DNA from: Asterella californica
Taxonomy: Eukaryota > Streptophyta > Marchantiopsida > Marchantiales > Aytoniaceae
Length of the DNA: 64,000 nt
Assembly (NCBI GenBank): GCA_036924285.1
Contig: JAYKYS010000012.1
Location: forward strand, 6,448,001 to 6,512,000
Direction of reading: 5' to 3'
Part shown: piece by piece, positions 1 to 11,699 of the stretch
Layout: every line of letters starts with the position of its first letter
Position numbering within the stretch: the first letter of the stretch is position 1
The notes under the pieces: model-generated
Databases searched by the model: none
Seen by the model: only the letters and a program-made list of their open reading frames with translations
Told to the model about the DNA's origin: nothing
Position numbers and translations under genes: made by a program

Positions 1-2156
1 GAGAGTATCAGACTTACTATTGAGGCTTGTGATACAAGAAGAGAAGCTTGGGAGAAGCTAACTATCAGATATGATAATGTGAGCAAAAATAGAGTAGCAA
101 AGTTGAAGAATGATTTACACTCTATCAAGATGGATGAGAGTGTAGATATTCATGAGCACCTTGAGAAGATAGATGGTATTTATGTGCAGCTAACCAGAGC
201 AAGAGAGACATATGGTGATGAAGATCTGGTTTCTATAACTTTGAATAGTCTTATACTCTATACTTTCATTTTGTTTTTTATATCAACAGGAGGGAGAGTA
301 TGTCAACTTATGAGGAGTTGTGCAGTTTACTACATGAAGAAGAGTAGCTGATCAGAAAGTTTTCCCTCAGAAAAATCAAGGATCTGCTTTTATGGTGAAG
401 AGTTACTGAAGAGAGGAGCAGCAATCTAAAAAATATGGGTCTTCCTACTCAAGAAATCAAGGTACAATTTTCTGTTCATTCTGTAAGAAGAAAGACCATA
501 GGATTGAAGAGTGCAGAAAGAAGTTGGGAACTTGTTTTTTCTGTGGAAAAAAAGGTCACAAGATTGAAGATTGCTATGCTAAAAAGGCAAATAGAGGTCA
601 GAATTCTACATCAAGTAATGTTGTTGTTCAAGAAGATGCACAAGAAGAGAAGGATGTTGGTAATATGTTTATTACCAGCTTGATATCTACAACAACAGAA
701 GATAAGAATTGGTACATTGATTCTGGTGCTTCTAAGCACATGACCAGCCAAAGATCACTCTTGAAGGACTTTTCAGCAACTGCAGGCTCTAAGGTTACTC
801 AAGCTGATGATACAGGATGTGAAGTTCAAGGTACTGGAGTTGTGACAGTAAAAACAAGTGAAGGAGATCTGAAGAGTATACAAGAAGTACTCTTTATTCC
901 AAAAAAGCTTATTTATAAAAGAAGTACTCTTTATTCCAAGCTTCTCTCACTAAGAACTTGCTTTCTGTTGGAAAAATCACAAATCATGGAATGAAGGTGA
1001 TTTTTGATGATACAAAGGTGCAGATAATGGATGCTTCACATCATCAAAGATTTATTGCTTCAGGAAGAGGAGATCAGAAGTCAGGATTATAAATCTTGAA
1101 TGTTGAGCCTCAAGTCCAAGAAGTCTCTATGGTTGTTGATTCTTATAATCAAGCAAGTCTTTAGCATTAGAGATTTGCACACTTAAATTTTGGAAGTCTG
1201 AAACATATGATGGATAATCATATGGTTGAAGGACTACCAAGGATGAAGCTACCAACTACTGGAGATATATGTGAAAGATGTATATTTGGAAAACAAAGCA
1301 AAAAGAGTTTTTCAAAGGAGGGAGGTGCAAGAACAAAAGAGTTGTTGCTCTTGGTGCATTCAGATGTTTGTGGACCTATGCAAACAAGCTCTATTGGAGG
1401 ATGTAAGTACTTTCTGATATTTATTGAGGATGTGAGACATGGATATATTTCGTAAAATAAAAATCTGAAGTATTTGAATACTTCAATTAGTTCAAGGCTC
1501 TTGTAGAAAATCAAAGTGGCAAGAAGATTAAAGTTCTTAGATCAGATGGAGGAGAATATTGTTCTAACCTCTTTATTCACTTTTATGAAGAGTATGGTAT
1601 TCAAAAACAACTTTCTACAGCTTATACTTCACAACAAAATGGTGTAGCTAAAAGGAAAAAATAGAGTGATAGTGGAAAGTGACAGATCCATGCTGAAGGC
1701 CAAGAATCTTCTTAATTATTTTTGGGCTGGAGCTTGTAACACAGCTGTTTACATTATAAACAGAGCATATTCAACATCAATGATGAGAAGAGACAGAAGT
1801 TGGATGCAAAATCTGAGAAGTGTATATTTGTGGGCTATGCTGAGCAAACCAAGGGTTACAAAGTATACAATCAGTCTACAAGAAAGACTCGCATCAGCAG
1901 AGATGTTAGATTCTCTGAGTTGGATTCTGATCTGATGAAAGATGAGAAAGAAACTTGTGATACATTCACATTTAAGCTACCTACAAGTGAAAATCAGATT
2001 GATTCAGAATCTGATAAATCTGATATTGAGATGAACTTGGAGCAGTCAACATCTCTCATTAATCCTAGTGAAGAGCGTGCATCAGGTATGTTTATAATCT
2101 GTATACGTACTAACAAATGTTAGAACTATTTATATTAAGTATCAGAGCGGGGAGAG
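1..2156 (+). mobile_element. Decayed Ty1/copia retrotransposon, gag to integrase, 5' end outside the window
   Basis: Copia domains follow in the usual order but in shifting frames. A UBN2-like gag piece lies at about 1-240. A CCHC zinc knuckle (CFFCGKKGHKIEDC) is at 533-574. The aspartic protease box WYIDSGASKHMT starts at 710. GAG-pre-integrase and the start of the integrase, with HSDVCGP, lie at about 1165-1440. The integrase core continues at 1458-1660 with RSDGGEY, and a linker with KCIFVGY lies at about 1815-1925. Stops such as CAT-TAG-AGA before RFAHL (about 1163-1171), a base insertion after GVAKRK (about 1655) and a gap between YSTS and KLDAKSEK show it is dead. The Glu expected in the GVAERKN box reads Lys. 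No reverse transcriptase or RNase H remains before the LTR, so the 3' half of pol has been lost. Confidence 0.93.
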
Positions 2157-2460
2157 TGTACCAGATCAGATAAGTCTTAGAGTTTATATCGAAACCAATA
2201 GTCAAATAATTAATATTTATCTGTAAGTTAGAGGAACGATGTGGGAGTTCTCTTGTTTTCTCAGTTCATTTTTGTTCTCTCTTTCTTATTAGGTTTAACA
2301 AGCCTGCAATATTTTGTTGAGAGATAATTCTTGTTATTCTGGAATCTTTCTGTGCATCTTTAAGTTTGTAACACTAGAGACGTAACTTTGACTGTTATCA
2401 GGGAAGTCAAAAGTGACTTATCTAATAATATAACTGCTTGCTGTAAAAGATATAACAGTA
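2157..2460 (+). repeat. Probable 3' LTR of the copia element; 3' boundary uncertain
   Basis: A purine-rich tract (GGGGAGAG at about 2149-2156) is followed directly by TGTACCAGATC. This matches the polypurine-tract to LTR junction of copia elements, and a second copia element in this window shows the same arrangement at 4980-4990. The partner 5' LTR lies outside the window, so the 3' end near the AACA at about 2450 is only a guess. Confidence 0.45.
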
Positions 2461-2539
2461 CCCTTTCATATCAAAGCCCGATCTGACTCATTAGTCATCT
2501 CCAAGGATTGTTTAACATTTCGCTGGATCACGGATCGTA

Positions 2540-3658
2540 AGCATATATAAGCTCTGAACGCTATGAACGCTATGAACCAAATCCTGCAAGTCGATGCTAG
2601 CGCTAGCGCTGACCCAGTGCCATGGCAGAATTCTCTAGAGATTTCTACAGCAAAAACATCATGCCAAATCCTCTGGTCGTATACTTCTCGCTGCCACCTA
2701 CTGCCCCGACAAGCTTAAGCTTTCTATCTGCTTGTATGTCCGCTTAGTTTATATCTTGTACACTGTCAAATGAAATGAACCTCGAAGGTATATTGTCGCT
2801 CCCCACAAACAGCGGAAAAAATCCCCTCTCCTTTTCACCGGAGCCATATTGCTATCCAGCGTCAGATTCCAAATTCATAATCGAGCTGTATTTATCTTCA
2901 CGGTGACCACAATTGAGACTGTGGCCGAGAGTGAAACCCACCGTCTACAGGAGATCAGGTTCCTTGCTCACGTTTCCAGGCAGATCAGAAACTGCCACCT
3001 ATAGTTACCACCCCCGGAGGTCCACATCTAGAAGTTCTACTGCCGCATCATATATATGCATATTGTCGACTTTGACGATCTCATGGCCCACTCAATACTA
3101 GATTTTGGGCTCGACTGCGGTTACTGCACAATTACAATATATATATTTGGTCGTTTTGAAACTGCGACGCTCTGCAGATTTTAGCCTTTACTGCAGCAAG
3201 AGGCGAAGTCATGGCCATGGTTTCTGCGCAATAACATGTGTCTTGGGATCGTGATCCGTGAAGGCTTGTTTAACCGGGATCGGAGAATATGAATCACAAT
3301 TGGAACTGCCTCTCGCAACTAACAATGGGTCCCGCTATATATAGGTAAGGAAAGTGTTAGGGGTTCCTTGAACTGCCTATGACTGTACACTTTGAACTGG
3401 GTATAAACTGAAATGAGTTCACTCTTAACTACAAGATCTGCGAAGAAAGTGGGAACTGCTAATATGAGCGGCCTCTCAGATTCCTTGTCTGTCGTGAACA
3501 ACTGTACTAGCTTTGAAGGTGGATCGGATGCGGATGCATGCTGAAACTTATGGGATACATGTGCATATCACTTTGTTGTCTTAACTAGGGCTCATAAAGT
3601 CCTACCACTACGACTGCTCTTGGAGTACAGGATGCTAATTTTACACTTAGTAACAAGC
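2540..3658. repeat. 3' flank of FTR1 pseudogene 1, shared with FTR1 copy 4
   Basis: This non-coding stretch aligns in patches with 39510-40114, downstream of FTR1 copy 4. Examples are the shared AAATCCTGCAAGTC near 2580 and 39525, GCCATATTGCTATCCAGC near 2844 and 39742, and the block around CTTAAGGTTCCG at about 3657 and 40113. It shows that the duplication unit ran at least 1 kb past the FTR1 stop codon. Short reading frames here have no recognisable product. Confidence 0.6.
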
Positions 3659-4037
3659 TTAAGGTTCCGACAAACTATGGCTTCCGCGTTGGTTTTCTCT
3701 CTCAGCTGTAGCAGCGTCTCGCTGGGCACCCCTGCTCCAGAAGCTCCACTTGAAACGCAAGACAATTAAAGACACCACCACGAAGGCGCAGTATGCGATG
3801 TACGACGTAAGGGTGCTGTCGCCGCCTCGCGCCACTCCACCACAGCGTTCAAAAGCTTCCATATGCCGTCGTCCTTTTGGTGGCAGCAGTGCAGTTCCCA
3901 CACTTTCTTCCCATTGTACGTGTACTCTTCGAATTCATGCACCCCACCTGTGAAGATACCAGCTGATATCACCAACAGCAACACGGTGGATGCTCCCAAG
4001 AACCATTTGAAGGACACATGGTTGCCTCCCTTGTACA

Positions 4038-4275
4038 TGTTCAAGATAATGTCTAGTATATTAACCTCAGTCACATCTAAGTTCAGTTATCTATGTAGTC
4101 ACTTCTATAGTCATCTCTACTGTCACATCTCTATGAGTAATGATTGACTAGTGACTGAACTTCTTGTCCATAAGTTAGAGTATATAACAACCCCTTCTTG
4201 GGAGATGATGAGTCTACTGATTCTTTTACTGATATGTCTTCCACAAGAGAGAGTATTCACTTCGTTTCTCTAACA
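4038..4275 (+). repeat. 5' LTR of the nested copia element
   Basis: TGTTCAAG...CTCTAACA, directly followed by the initiator-Met tRNA primer-binding site at 4276. It contains several short GTCAC/GTCATC motifs and the TATA-like TATATAAC near 4180, a plausible LTR promoter. Confidence 0.92.
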
Positions 4276-4989
4276 TGGTATCAGAGCTCAGGTTAGAGCA
4301 TTAGCAAAGAGATTGAGGAATAAGGGAGTGAAAAAAGACATAGAGTTAACACACCACCTTCAACAGAAAAGAGAAGAAGAAGACTAAATTTTCTGACCAA
4401 AACACATTTGACTGTGTTTTTGGAAGAGAAGGAGATAGAATTAGGCAAATCTGAGATTGGATTTGAGGTTAGAAAGCTGTCACATTCGAAGAACTGCAGA
4501 CACTTCACTTGGACTTGTTCGGTTTACAGATGCTGATTGGACAGATAATTCTTCAGATCGTAAATCAATATCCGGATTTGCATTTATGCTGGGAGGAGGT
4601 ACCATCACTTGGCAGTGTAAAAAGCAGCCAACTATTGCTTTATCCTCCTCTGAAACAGAATATCGTGACCTGTGTAATGTAGCACGAGATGTCATTTGAC
4701 TAAGATGGATGTTGGAGGATGTAGGTGTGAACCAAGACACTCCAATAGTAATCTGGACTGATAGCATGAGTGCAGTAGCATTGACGAAAATCCAGTGCAC
4801 CAAGCTAGAACAAAGCACATTGAAGTGCAAGTCCACTTCATCAGAAAAAAAATAATTTCAGGAGAGGTTGTTACTCAATAGGTAACAACTGATGACCAAA
4901 CTGTTGATATATTCATCAAGCCTTTGTCTTCAGACAGGTTTCATAAATTGAGACTTCAACTGCTGGATACCACTGACATTAAGACGGGG

Positions 4990-5231
4990 TGTTAAATATA
5001 ATGTCTAGTATATTAACCTCAGTCACATCTAAGTTCAGTCATCTCTATAGTCACTTCTATAGTCACCTCTACTGTCACATCTCTATGACTAATGATTGAC
5101 TAGTGACTGACCTCTTGTCCATAAGTTAGAGTATATAACAACCCCCCTCTTGAGAGATGATGAGTCAACTGATCCCTTTACTGATATCTCTTCCACAGGA
5201 GAAAGTATTCGCTTCGTTTGGTTCTCTAACA
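4990..5231 (+). repeat. 3' LTR of the nested copia element
   Basis: TGTTAAATA...CTCTAACA, collinear with the 5' LTR at 4038-4275 with scattered substitutions and small indels. FTR1 sequence resumes immediately afterwards (about 5238). Confidence 0.92.
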
Positions 5232-5798
5232 ATAACAGCGCGAACCCGATGACGATTCACACAACGATTCGATGATGGCTGTCAATGGGTAGGCTGTCCT
5301 TGGTCCTGCGAGCCCGATTCTCACCAAGAAGATCACCGCCTCCACTCTGTCTTGGAGAATATAAATAGAATAAGGAAAAGTGCGTACTTGCTCTTGGTGC
5401 TCTGCAGCATTTTCGTACTTCTCTACGCTTTCGACCGTCACTTTCCTCAGCTTCTTCTCGCACTTAGTCTTCCATGTGTCCAACCTTATCATGGAGAATG
5501 CCATCAAGGTGGTGAGCATGGTGATCATGCTCAAAATACCCTCCCAGAGCGACCCTGACACATCCTAGGCTTCTTTAGCAACAATGTAGTAGAGGGAGAG
5601 GAAGATGGCCACAGTGCACGTAGCCAGGACCACCACGATGACCACCCTGAGCCACACTTGCTTCTGCAAGCTCCTATGCGTTGCCTGGTCCGACACCACC
5701 TTGTTGAGCAGCGACAGCATCACTGACCGGATGATGGACGCTCCCAGCGTCTCTCGGGAGACAATAAAGAATGCAGGAATGCTGAACACTTCCACCAT

Positions 5799-6200
5799 CT
5801 TGCCTGACTGCGGTGTCGACCAGGCTTAGGTCGACTACTTAGCAGGCGGTCCCAAGAAATACCGTAACAGAGACAGGTCAGTGCAGAGAAATCACATGGA
5901 CTAGGCCTCCTGCAGAAGAATACTCAAGATACTAATTATTACTGGCCAGCAAGTTGTTCTTATGGTGAGTAGTCGGTATCAGGTCGCACCCACAAGACAA
6001 GATGTATACCCACAAGGCACTCAACTTAGAGCAGAGAAAGACTTTATCAGGTCTCCTAACGAACTTCAGAACTTGATGGGACTCCCGAAGTTAGAAAAGA
6101 CTTGTTCAGACACTTGACGGGCTGCAACAGCTAGCCAGCTGACCTGGAGCAGGTGGTGCAAGTGTTGTTCTTGTGGCATTTTGGTCCATGTCTGATCTAG
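5799..6200 (-). other. Decayed upstream region of FTR1 pseudogene 1
   Basis: The sequence upstream of the pseudogene ATG aligns in patches with the regions upstream of FTR1 copies 2 and 4. Examples are the AATCACATG patch near 5889 and CACTCAACTTA near 6019. The TATA box of the other copies is mutated here. Confidence 0.5.
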
Positions 6201-8089
6201 TAGACATGTGTTCCTGCCATAGATAGAACTGATTTTCAATTTCTGTCATGGTCCCATCACATAGTGCTGCGATCAAGACATGCTATCTTGTCTCATCTCA
6301 TTTTGAAGTTACGACGTACAATGGTGATGTCTTCTCACATGTTTCTCGAGTAGCTATCGCTCAACAAGGCTTCGATTCTCCTGCAGTGCATTTTTTGGAT
6401 GTTTGACAGAGATCAACGACGATGTTTCTAAGAGGAGATTTTTCCAACGCGTTCGTCTTCGCGTGAATGTGCTACAAGTGCTTGCTAATGAACATTTGAA
6501 TTACGTTTATCGAGCTTGTGGATATGATTCTGGAGTATGAGAGGTGATTTTCTAGAGCGATTGAGAGACTATCTAGCTATAACTCATAGCGCCGTCTTAG
6601 TATGGAACTTGCAGCTGACGATCATATGTGTGGTGCGCATAGTGGATAGTGCGTTTGATTTTTCTATGTAAAACTGAGTGATCATAGTGTTAATGGTGTT
6701 CTTGTGCCGGAGTTATCTAGGTACATTGTATTCAATGACGGTGAGTCACTATTAAGCGTATCATCTTTTGTTTTTATGAAAATGAGTCATCACAAACAGA
6801 GTAAATTTGTTGAACACGGGACTAGACGAAGAGCGAAAGGTGATAATGAAACCAAATAGATCTAATCATTTATGTGACCCAAGATTTTTACACTTTCGTC
6901 GTGTAAACCACGTCAATGACATGCCTCTGGTCATAGAGTTCAAAGATCCTTCCATGAGAAGTTACACATTCGACTTGAGAATGTTAGCAACATCGATTCT
7001 CATGTTTTACAGATAGTGGATGCGTCTCTTCTTCTGTAACTCTCTAGAGTTACAGATAGTGGATGCGATGATAGTATTTGTCAGCTGCAGAATTACGTGC
7101 GTTGAATGGCTTTTTAGAAGATTAAGTTCAGAACCAACAAGCTATTGAGGAGACTCAGATAACTATAGAATGCGTGCTTAATCTGCTTGAAAGTTGATAA
7201 TTAAGTAGGGTAATAATTTAGAATACGAGGCTGAATTAGAATAGAGCATGTTTGTGTAAAATTGAATGAAATGTTAGTTTTCTTTCGGTGTATGTGAATC
7301 AGAATGATAATGCAGATGATGGTCTGCTGGCTCGTTCAGTTTGTTGAACCCGAAGTTCGGGTTGTTATATGAGTATATCAACTCGAACTTTGAGATGAAA
7401 CAGTACAATCTTTAGGTTGAAACAACCCTAACTCCAAGATGAGTAGGTTAGACTGCATTGTGCTAAATGAGAGTCTAGAGTGTTGGGTACGGGGTTTTAC
7501 TCTGTTAGAGGTATTTGGAGAGGATTAGGGTATGGTTAGATTTGGTGATAACTTTCTAGTAATAAATTTTCAAAGGGAATTTTTTGACCAAAATGAAAGT
7601 TTTAGGACTTGAGTCCAAAACAAATAATGGTCCAATTAGGGTGACCCTTGACACTTCGGAAAATTTGTGAAATTTCTAAGTATGATGTGTCTATTTCTGA
7701 CCTCATTTGGTCTAGTTTTGACTTTTCTTGTTGATTCTTTCGGAGTTTTTGTCCTCTTTTGTACACTTACAATTCACAAACATGTTTTTTCTTCATTCTA
7801 GTTGCAGGAGGAGTGCGTGTAGTTGTCTTTTTCAGGACTTGTGACCAACTCTTGATCGCGAGGTGTGGACGGACGAGTTTCATGGAGGTTTTATGAGATT
7901 TTCTATGTACAAAACAGTGAAATTTCTCTGTTGTAGTTATGGGGGAGTCCGTGTCTTTGATCATTGGAGACAAGCTCAACAAGAACAACTACTAAGTGTG
8001 GAAGTCCCGGAAGATGACTTTCATATAGGACAAGATCTATATAATCTTATCACAGAGGAGGAGAAAGCGTCGTGAAATTCAAGGAGTGG
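6200..8089. other. Gene-free stretch with decayed element sequence
   Basis: No recognisable protein is encoded. One open stretch at about 6410-6540 reads through some 40 codons without a start codon. A near-perfect palindrome (CTGTAACTCT, loop CT, AGAGTTACAG) sits near 7036-7057, with a 15-base direct repeat (CAGATAGTGGATGCG) on both sides. The rest looks like old transposon sequence. Confidence 0.5.
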
Positions 8090-8215
8090 AAGAAGTGATC
8101 ATACCAGACAATTCATGACATCGCGTTGATAATTTTAATATGGATAATCGATCACATCAAGAAATGTGATACACCCAAGAAAGCTTGGGATGCACTCGCA
8201 CGTCTGTTGCACTAG
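8090..8215 (+). mobile_element. Copia gag (UBN2-type) remnant
   Basis: A short frame reads IKKCDTPKKAWDALARLLH and then stops. The KEAWDALxxLF-like signature is typical of the capsid region of copia elements. Only about 40 codons survive. Confidence 0.6.
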
Positions 8216-8329
8216 GTCCAACACAATGATAGCATTCCACTAGACGTTCTTGCTTCAATGTTACTGGTATAAGGAATGTTTTGCATGTACTTACATTGAC
8301 TACAAACCTCCTCCCTGTAGGACAATTGA

Positions 8330-9035
8330 TATAGCAGGGTCTACACGTTGTCGTGTTGTGGTTCAGCTTCTGTGTGAAGTTCTCGTGGAACTTAAGTTGT
8401 GTTTCTTTTCTACGTTTCATGAACCTTATCGTTTAACTTGGCGAACGATGTGATGGATGCCACGATCGCAATTATCTATTTAGATAATCACATGGTAGTG
8501 AAAAGTGTCAAGTCATCAATCTGTACGCGTTTACTTCAGTGGTCATTGTTGCCAAATTTGGATATAAAATGGTGGGTCGAAAGATTGTGAGACATTCTCT
8601 CTTAGCATATGGTTCGTGCGAGTTCTCGACGGTTTGCGTAGAGGAGTGAAGAAGTGTGAGAGTGCTGGTTATGGATGGACGTTTGATATAAGCTCCAGAT
8701 CTTTCTTTCACAAATCCGTTTCACATCAAGCTTCATTGCATCCACCTGATCATTTTCGACAATGACTCGTTTCGTATTTTGGTGAGGAGTTCATGAGAAG
8801 GGTGATGGATTTACAGCTTCCGATAATCCTTCCGATTGCTACATACGAAGAGACTTGAGATCTGACGTTGTACATCTTGTTGTGAGGAATAATGGATCTC
8901 AACTATCCAGCCAACGTTCCTTCAACGTCTGGGTCGATATTCGATGTCATTACAGGCCAAAGATCAATCATGAGGCATGGATCGCAAGGAACTTCGGGGA
9001 AGATTATTTCAATCGAGTAGTAGCTTCATAGTTTT
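8330..9035 (+). repeat. Dispersed repeat family U1, copy 1, with decayed unknown ORF
   Basis: This stretch is collinear with 50425-51100. Two blocks conserve the same reading frame: NDVMDATIA..I followed by KS.IC.R (about 8440-8560), and STS..I.DVI..RS...GS (about 8925-8985). Stops and frameshifts interrupt both copies. I do not recognise the protein family. The presence of two copies and the neighbouring copia debris suggest part of a transposable element, but no diagnostic motif is visible. Confidence 0.65.
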
Positions 9036-9039
9036 TTTG

Positions 9040-9655
9040 TCGTATTTTTCATTGTAGATTATTTTCAAGTTGTAATATTGACTTTGTATTAGTATGTGAC
9101 TCGATTGTTTCATTCTGGTTGAGCGCTTTTGTGTGTTTACGATCCGTAGAGAATCCTTCGACATGTCTCAAGAATTTTCTGATTTCTTCTAGTATTATTG
9201 GTGTCTACTATTCCTTGAGTGTAAAAATTTATTCTAGAGGAAGAAGTTGGGTGAAAAAGGACAAAATTAAAACTCTTTTTGCTCTTATTGGTTTATTTTT
9301 GGATCAATGGTGTTCTTGCTGCTCCTCGTGACGTTTTATGTGGTTTCGAGATGCTTCGGAGAGCCATTCCTCCAAAGAAGGATATGGTTGGAAAGCGCTC
9401 AACCGGTGCTACAATCTGGGTTGAAGAATCGATCGATTTCATGGAAGGATGAGGACGTTATGATCGATTGAGTGGAGGGGGTGTAATTCATATCCACTAC
9501 GAAGTTTTTGTTTGTTCCGAGAGACTTGTGACGAGTTTTGAGGAGCTGACGGTTGGGTTGGAGAGCTGATGACGAGCTGGTCGTTTTGATATCAATTTAA
9601 GTCGATTCTTGATCGAATTGGATTGTGAACTGACCGATTAAAATTGAAAAGTGTA
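9040..9655. other. Gene-free spacer before the gypsy element
   Basis: No coding frame or structured repeat can be supported. The sequence ends at GACGT (9656-9660), which contains the ACGT target duplication of the gypsy insertion. Confidence 0.4.
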
Positions 9656-9660
9656 GACGT

Positions 9661-11515
9661 TATCGTGTCGGATTGTACGTGAAAGATGTCCAAGAAAACG
9701 TAAAGGTCCTAGCTGTGGAGATGTAATGTGCTGAACATAGAACAAGAAAGAGAAACACAAGCACGAAAACGAACGTTGTTATATATACCAACCCTCAATG
9801 CATATACACTGCCGGTTCTTTCTCCTAGGAACTCAAGACTGAAAAATAGACCAAAGCGATATGTACTCTACTTCAAAACCCTCTACAACGAGTCTCTAAA
9901 TCTCAACCCAGACCCAAAACTATCGAAGCGTAACTCAAAGCAAGAAAACATCCTTTTGCTAACAAAAAGAGTTGCCCTAGTATCACACGATTCAAACCCA
10001 AGTCCAAACAACGTTCATGTACAAGCTCTTAGCTAAAGCTAGCTACCACAAGCTGTGCATAACCAACTAGAACTCCAATGAACTAAAAAAGATGAAAACT
10101 GTAGCGAAAAAATCGAAAAAGAAAACTTCCTCTTTTCGCCAAACGGTCTTCAGATGTCGTTAAAGTCTTCTTCTGTGACTCCGTTGGTCCAAGAAACCTT
10201 CAGATCTGACTCCAAACAGCTGAGATATCATCGATTTTCGATCGCAGGTGACTGAACCTTCAAAAACTCCTCCATGCGGCTTAAAACTACACACACCGTG
10301 CAAACGGATCGTCTGATCAGATATCCTTCTTCTCTGATAGGTAGATCTAGCTACCCCGAACCCAGCGAGACTCCAAACAAGCCGTTTGGAGTTCCTCTCG
10401 CAAAACCACGCAAGAAATTTGGTCACAAGATGCAAAAAGTCTGACATAAATCGACTCTTTGCGGCTCAAATTCGCTCATCGCATCCAAACCAACAACCCA
10501 ATCGAAATACGGTCTTTTCATATGTGTAGATGAAGACTCTGATCGTGTAGGCACCAAGAACGAAGAGCTTGACTCGTCGATTGCGAAGAACAACCCAACT
10601 TCAGGTCGCAGACGAATAAAAATTTGACGTAAGCGCTTTCTTGCTAACCAATTTCACTCTGAACTCCCAAACCGTGTGATGAAACTTCGTATCGTCTTCA
10701 GTTTCTTGAAGAACTCAGCGTTCTGATCCCGATGGATCCAAAGACAGCAAGTTTGGACTCTGGAACGGTCTGAACGGTCCAACTCTCCTTCATAGATAAC
10801 TGAAGCACTCCAAAAACTTCTTCTGCGTCTCAATTTCTCCCAGAATCCAGTCCTTAATCTGCCTCTTCACGAACCGTCTTAACACACGCATAGCCTGCAC
10901 AAATCTGAACCTATTGACACCTTGCACACATGCATTGGACTTCCTAATTCTCCAAACCGTCCACCGACATATCACAAAAACAAGCTAACCCCTTAAGCAG
11001 CCCCCTTAAGCAGCCCCCTTACGTCAGTCACAATACGCAAATGTTCTCCAATAATGAGGAAAATCCCTTGCGTCCTTAGTACAGCGCCTGGAGCTACAAA
11101 TACCCAATCAGCAAAAGTAAACTAGGACCTAGCTTGATTTTCTCTTCTTTCGAATCTCGTAACTTCTCCACTAGGCGTCCAACTGAAGTAGATAAAGTGC
11201 TTAGGGAAAGTTGACAAAGAGCTCTACTCATCGATGTAATGAAAATGAAGATCCGAAGTTGTGCCAAAAGTCCACAAGCTGGGGTCTACCTTGTTTTATC
11301 CATCTTTCGGGTCATGTAATTTCTCCACTGGACGTCCAAATGAAGTAGACAAAGTGTCAATGGGAAGTTGACAGTGAACAGTGCCCATCGATGTAATGAA
11401 AGTGAAGATCAAAAGTTGTACAAAAAGCTTCATTTTTAGCCTCATGAGCGTCTTTGAACGATAATGATAAACATCAGAATAGATTTTCAGGTAAAAGACG
11501 GTCCATGACACGACA
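9661..11515 (-). repeat. 3' LTR of the gypsy element
   Basis: On the minus strand it starts TGTCGTGTCATGGACCG and ends CCGACACGATA. It carries two copies of an approximately 155-bp internal repeat at about 11110-11440 and a TATA motif (TATATATA) at about 9780-9787. The R/U5 part is only about 120 bp, so U3 is very long. The purine tract GAAGAGGTGGA lies just upstream on the element strand. Confidence 0.9.
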
Positions 11516-11699
11516 TCCACCTCTTCGAAACCTGTGCATCCTCCGGTATGTACTAGAGATATCATCCAAGGAGTGGATCGACACGCATCTCTTCTTGTGG
11601 TCCTACTTCTCATCGTAGACAACCTCATCCTCAAGCTCTTCTGCGTAGTCCTCATTCTCAAACCGAAACTCTGTCAAGATATCTGCTAGATCGACCTCC

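Larger units (their letters stand above)
4038..5231 (+). mobile_element. Internally deleted copia retrotransposon nested in FTR1 pseudogene 1
   Basis: Two direct LTRs, 4038-4275 (238 bp) and 4990-5231 (242 bp), begin TGTT and end CTCTAACA and agree closely. The primer-binding site TGGTATCAGAGC (4276-4287) directly abuts the 5' LTR and is complementary to the 3' end of initiator methionine tRNA, the usual copia primer. A purine tract, AAGACGGGG, precedes the 3' LTR. The interior is only about 0.7 kb and keeps just the RNase H end of pol: FTDADWTD, the DRKSISGF region and SSSETEYR at about 4520-4700, then TDSMSAVAL and ARTKHIEVQVHF. Gag, protease, integrase and most of reverse transcriptase are deleted. 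Flanks GTACA (4033-4037) and TAACA (5233-5237) look like a diverged 5-bp target duplication. Confidence 0.95.
3659..5798 (-). pseudogene. FTR1 iron permease pseudogene 1, split by a copia insertion
   Basis: The N-terminal part lies at 5232-5798 and the C-terminal part at 3659-4037; together they match the two intact FTR1 copies at 31100 and 40115. FTR1 is a seven-helix ferric iron permease of the plasma membrane that needs two REXXE motifs. Here the first motif reads RETLG, so its last Glu is gone, and the second has become QDRVE. There is an in-frame TAG just after the third-helix approach (VAKEA-stop, about 5566), several frameshifts, and a 1.2-kb copia element inserted in the stretch coding for helix 5. 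The helix 6 stretch (FKWFLGASTVLLL) and helix 7 stretch are still readable. This is the most decayed of the four copies and certainly non-functional. The TATA box seen upstream of the other copies reads TCTAAG here (about 6024-6029). Confidence 0.95.
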
